Part shown: in pieces, positions 5,967 to 6,672 of the stretch
Position numbering within the stretch: position 1 is the first letter of the stretch
Layout: each line of letters opens with the position of its first letter
Origin: an uncultured Rhodospirillaceae bacterium
Lineage (GTDB): Bacteria > Pseudomonadota > Alphaproteobacteria > MPNO01
Reading direction: 5' to 3'
DNA: 6,672 nt
NCBI GenBank assembly: GCA_937916005.1
Contig: CALGIA010000279.1
Coordinates: forward strand, 1-6,672
Program-made: the position numbers and the translations under genes
The notes under the pieces: generated by a model
What the model saw: the letters and a program-made list of their open reading frames with translations, nothing else
The model's database searches: none
What the model was told of the DNA's origin: nothing

Positions 5967-6672
5967 ATGCGAAAATCGAACTACAGCAAAGGTCTCCATG
6001 ACCTGGGCAACGGTTGCTGGGCATATTTGCTGCCCGACGGAAGCTGGGGATGGAGCAATGCGGGGCTTATCGTTGACGGAGATGCGACGCTGCTGGTCGA
6101 CACGCTGTTCGATCTGCCTCTGACCAGCGAAATGCTGGCGACGATGCGCGATGCCGCGCCGGCCGCCAGGGCAATTGATACGCTGGTCAACACCCATTCC
6201 AACGGCGACCACACCTTCGGCAACCAGTTGGTCGACGGCGCACAGATCCTGTCATCGCGAGCCTGCCGGGAGGAGATGGAGCGGCGGCCGCCCAACGCGT
6301 TCATCAAACGGGTGCGGAACTGGCGCGATTATGGCGAAAGCGGTGCGTTGATCTACGATCTCATGGGTCGAAAGTTCGATTTCGAGGGCATCGTCAACAC
6401 ATTGCCGACCCGGACATTTGAAAATGAATTGACGCTCGCCGTCGGCGACAAGCGGGTCGAGCTGGTCAATGTGGGGCCGGCGCATACCGGCGGCGACGTG
6501 CTGGTTCATGTCCCGGCGGACAAAACCGTCTTCACCGGCGATGTCGTCTTCGTCGGCGGCCACCCGGTCATGTGGGCGGGACCGGTCGATAGCTGGATCG
6601 CCGCCTGTGACCGCATCCTCGGCTGGGACGTGGAAACGGTGGTGCCGGGTCACGGTCCGATCACCGACAAAG
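5967..6672 (+). CDS. MBL-fold metallo-hydrolase, 3' end missing (runs off the right edge)
   Basis: The first 235 codons of a metallo-beta-lactamase-fold hydrolase. The early strand-loop part (LLPDGSWGWSNAGLIVDGDATLLVDTLFD-like; about residues 22-50) is typical of the fold. The metal motif is NTHSNGDHTFGN, giving His77, Asn79, Asp81 and His82. Further ligands are His173 in GPAHTGGD, Asp192 in FTGDVVF and His229 in VPGHGP. Only the second His of the classic HxHxDH is replaced, by Asn, as in the NTHxNGDH subgroup of MBL hydrolases. Such enzymes hydrolyse esters, thioesters, lactones or similar bonds using one or two metal ions. ATG at 5967 follows an in-frame TGA (5961-5963) and has only a weak ribosome site; the next in-frame ATG is far inside the fold. 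No signal peptide is seen, so the protein is likely cytoplasmic. It is divergent from the CoA-ligase operon and may share its control. Substrate unknown. Confidence 0.9.
   Translation, partial: MRKSNYSKGLHDLGNGCWAYLLPDGSWGWSNAGLIVDGDATLLVDTLFDLPLTSEMLATMRDAAPAARAIDTLVNTHSNGDHTFGNQLVDGAQILSSRACREEMERRPPNAFIKRVRNWRDYGESGALIYDLMGRKFDFEGIVNTLPTRTFENELTLAVGDKRVELVNVGPAHTGGDVLVHVPADKTVFTGDVVFVGGHPVMWAGPVDSWIAACDRILGWDVETVVPGHGPITDK

Noticed and set aside
5896..6024. Extension of the CoA ligase to the ATG at 6024
   Set aside because: The extra 43 residues show no family similarity, overlap the MBL gene head-to-head and lie upstream of the predicted promoter.
6252..6653. Minus-strand open frame of 133 codons
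   Set aside because: Antisense to the MBL-fold gene, whose metal ligands are all in the plus frame.

Overview
The window is GC-rich bacterial DNA, roughly 58-60% G+C by eye. The protein styles (AMP-forming CoA ligase, quinone-oxidoreductase-like MDR, fumarate-reductase/KstD-like flavoprotein, TPR-sulfotransferase) and the use of GTG starts suit a proteobacterium, most likely an alphaproteobacterium. That assignment rests on gene style only; there is no rRNA or other phylogenetic marker here.

Layout. About 5.9 kb is one tightly packed minus-strand gene series, read from right to left. It starts with an AMP-forming acyl-CoA synthetase (start about 5895, stop 4177). After 33 bp comes a zinc-free MDR/quinone-oxidoreductase-like protein (4143 to 3130). 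A 4-bp ATGA overlap leads into an FAD-dependent oxidoreductase of the fumarate reductase/3-ketosteroid dehydrogenase superfamily (3133 to 1637). After a gap of 25-46 bp comes a TPR-repeat sulfotransferase (start 1590 or 1611) that runs off the left edge. A divergent plus-strand gene starts at 5967 and runs off the right edge; it encodes a metallo-beta-lactamase-fold hydrolase with a complete set of metal ligands apart from an Asn in the second His position. The 71 bp between the two divergent starts carries a good sigma70-like promoter for the minus-strand series. No RNA gene, mobile element, CRISPR array or terminator was found.

How the genes may work together (inference). A CoA ligase, an NAD(P)H-dependent reductase, a flavin dehydrogenase/reductase and a divergent MBL-fold hydrolase look like a small catabolic module. 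It would activate a carboxylic acid, perhaps alicyclic, aromatic or steroid-like, as a CoA thioester, alter its C=C or C=O bonds, and hydrolyse an ester, thioester or ring. The substrate cannot be read from the sequence. The TPR-sulfotransferase is the odd member: it normally transfers sulfate from PAPS to a hydroxyl or amine and may simply be carried along at the end of the transcript.

Points worth a second look are the unusual C-terminal substrate-side motif of the flavoprotein, a 102-bp TPR-unit duplication about 89% identical at DNA level, a 15-bp tandem duplication that copies the ligase stop codon, the HxNxDH metal motif, and the sulfotransferase inside a CoA-type operon. All five genes belong to known families; no clearly new system is evident.
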